The position numbers were made by a program, and so were the translations under genes. The notes below the pieces were generated by a model. The model did no database searches. It was not told the DNA's origin and saw nothing but the letters and a program-made list of their open reading frames with translations. From assembly GCA_028291845.1 (NCBI GenBank), contig JAQGNM010000574.1, positions 1 through 8,344 of the forward strand: a stretch of 8,344 nt of DNA. The letters run 5' to 3'. Positions within the stretch are counted from its first letter, which is position 1. Each line of letters begins with the position of its first letter. This stretch comes from Massilia sp. (GTDB lineage: Bacteria; Pseudomonadota; Gammaproteobacteria; Burkholderiales; Burkholderiaceae_D). Below are positions 6,505 through 8,344 of the stretch, one piece after another.

Positions 6505-6734
6505 GGCGGATCCCGAGGTGATTGAAGACGGCGCAACGATAGCAATCGCGTCCAGGCGCCGACGGCGGTTTCCGATGAAACCAGCATAGCGGCGACGAAG
6601 CGAGGCAAACCGGGGTCAGCCACCGCGAATTTTGCCCACAGTGCTGCCATAAATCAATAAAACAGCGGCTGCCGGCCGCGCGCCGGACCGGCAATGCTTC
6701 TCGTATGATGGCATTTTTGCCAGAGGAGCCGATC
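6505..6734. promoter_or_regulatory. Divergent intergenic region between the kinase gene and the lipoprotein gene
   Basis: These 230 bases lie between two genes pointing away from each other, so both promoters should be here. For the plus-strand lipoprotein, TATGAT at 6704-6709 is a fair -10 giving a short leader, but no good -35 lies 16-18 bases upstream. For the minus-strand kinase, TTGATT followed 17 bases later by CAAAAT (about 6650-6622) is a weak match. No gene or strong repeat is seen. Confidence 0.35.
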
Positions 6735-6869
6735 ATGAGCATCCAGCCGCAGCACCCGCGCGCCATCGTCGTCCTGTTCGCCGCACTCGTGCTGGCGAGC
6801 CTGTCCGGCTGCCGCGAAAAGCACGAGCCGGTCAAACCAACGGTGGCGGTGGCGCCGGCGGGCAAGTAA
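6735..6869 (+). CDS. Very small lipoprotein, 44 residues
   Basis: The frame runs from ATG at 6735 to TAA at 6867-6869. AGGAG at 6724-6728 sits six bases before the ATG, an excellent binding site. The product starts MSIQPQHPRA, followed by a hydrophobic core (IVVLFAALVLASL) and a lipobox LSGC with the modified Cys at residue 26. Only 19 residues follow (CREKHEPVKPTVAVAPAGK), charged at first and then Pro/Ala/Val-rich, so the mature lipoprotein is a tiny membrane-anchored peptide. The residue after Cys is Arg, not Asp, which would favour transport to the outer membrane. It does not show the GLKGPL motif of LptM-type lipoproteins. The role is unknown. It lies 69 bases before the helicase gene on the same strand and could share a transcript with it. 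Confidence 0.8.
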   Translation: MSIQPQHPRAIVVLFAALVLASLSGCREKHEPVKPTVAVAPAGK

Positions 6870-6870
6870 G

Positions 6871-6906
6871 GGTAGACCCGGGGAAACCCGGGTAAACAAG
6901 GTAAAC
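6871..6906 (+). repeat. Four GGTAAAC-like heptamers at about 10-base spacing, with a GAAA-loop hairpin
   Basis: GGTAGAC (6871), GGGAAAC (6881), GGTAAAC (6891) and GGTAAAC (6900) follow each other at steps of 10, 10 and 9 bases, roughly one DNA turn. The first part also forms a hairpin: ACCCGGG (6876-6882), loop GAAA, CCCGGGT (6887-6893). No T-tract follows, so it does not look like a terminator of the lipoprotein gene. Confidence 0.6.
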
Positions 6907-6908
6907 TG

Positions 6909-6935
6909 CAGCCTGTTTATTGTTAAGTCAGGCTG
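6909..6935 (+). promoter_or_regulatory. Leader hairpin directly before the helicase start codon
   Basis: CAGCCTG (6909-6915) and CAGGCTG (6929-6935) are perfect inverted arms around a 13-base AT-rich loop, ending three bases before the ATG at 6939. The only Shine-Dalgarno-like bases (AGG, 6930-6932) are within the right arm, so the fold would hide the ribosome site. Control of translation by RNA structure is an inference. Confidence 0.5.
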
Positions 6936-6938
6936 TCC

Positions 6939-8189
<1,251 letters not shown>

Positions 8190-8227
8190 ACGGGTCGATT
8201 CGCGGCCTGGCGTGCTACCGATTTTGC

Positions 8228-8261
8228 TGCGAGTGCATATACTTGTTCTTTTGCAATCGCA
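8228..8261 (+). promoter_or_regulatory. Candidate promoter -10 within an inverted repeat, upstream of the last gene
   Basis: The arms TGCGAGTGCA (8228-8237) and TGCAATCGCA (8252-8261) pair at 9 of 10 positions. Between them TATACT (8238-8243) is a good -10 match, about 28 bases before the ATG at 8272. No strong -35 is seen (CTACCG at 8215-8220). The layout suits an operator covering the promoter. The rest of the 82-base gap after the helicase stop holds no clear terminator. Confidence 0.4.
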
Positions 8262-8271
8262 CTGGACACCC

Positions 8272-8344
8272 ATGACCGCAGCAACACCACCGGCCGATGC
8301 CGCCGACAGCAAGGCCGCCGCCACCAGGAAGGTCATCTACGCGG
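8272..8344 (+). CDS. Start of a further gene, cut by the window edge (possibly an MFS transporter)
   Basis: ATG at 8272 opens a frame that continues to the edge, 24 full codons: MTAATPPADAADSKAAATRK then VIYA. The Ala/Pro-rich hydrophilic start followed by TRKVIYA resembles the cytoplasmic N-terminus of MFS transporters of the metabolite:H+ symporter kind, where the first membrane helix follows at once. That is a guess from few residues. The ribosome site is weak (GGA about 8 bases upstream). It may be controlled by the inverted repeat at 8228-8261. Confidence 0.5.
   Translation, partial: MTAATPPADAADSKAAATRKVIYA

Noticed and set aside
6671..6692. GCCGG/CCGGC inverted repeat in the divergent intergenic region
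   Set aside because: Only five pairs of a sequence common in GC-rich DNA, with no T-tract or other signal.

Overview
The window is GC-rich, with many neighbouring codons ending in G or C, and its gene content suits a betaproteobacterium of the Oxalobacteraceae type (Massilia, Duganella or Janthinobacterium relatives). That placement is inferred from overall protein style and not from a marker gene. There are no rRNA or tRNA genes, CRISPR arrays or transposases. Genes lie on the minus strand from the left edge to about 6504 and on the plus strand from 6735 to the right edge.

Left part (1-2320, minus strand): an RHS/YD-repeat region. A 485-residue run of YD repeats (665-2122) ends just before the point where an RHS-associated core domain would normally begin. 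Its stop codon overlaps, as ATGA, the start of an exported protein with NBR1-type Ig-like repeats that runs off the left edge. At its 5' side the RHS frame stays open past its first possible start codon, to 2320, and has RHS-like sequence there. It therefore looks like a 5'-truncated RHS gene joined almost directly to the stop codon of ndh. This region looks lower in GC than the rest and is the accessory part of the window.

Middle part (2286-6504, minus strand): ndh, a type II NADH:quinone dehydrogenase whose start is better placed at a GTG at 3692; a strong hairpin plus T-tract terminator upstream of it; a small exported protein with a His/Asp/Gly-rich repetitive tail (3794-4348); and a two-component system, a LytS-type membrane histidine kinase followed with a 4-base overlap by a LytTR response regulator.

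Right part (6505-8344, plus strand): a 44-residue lipoprotein missed by ordinary ORF length limits, an RhlE-type DEAD-box RNA helicase with a structured, repeat-containing leader, and the first 24 codons of another gene, possibly an MFS transporter.

The helicase, ndh and the two-component pair look like ordinary chromosomal genes. No complete new system is visible. The most unusual parts are the split and truncated RHS/Ig arrangement, the helicase leader, and the unassigned middle domain of the histidine kinase.
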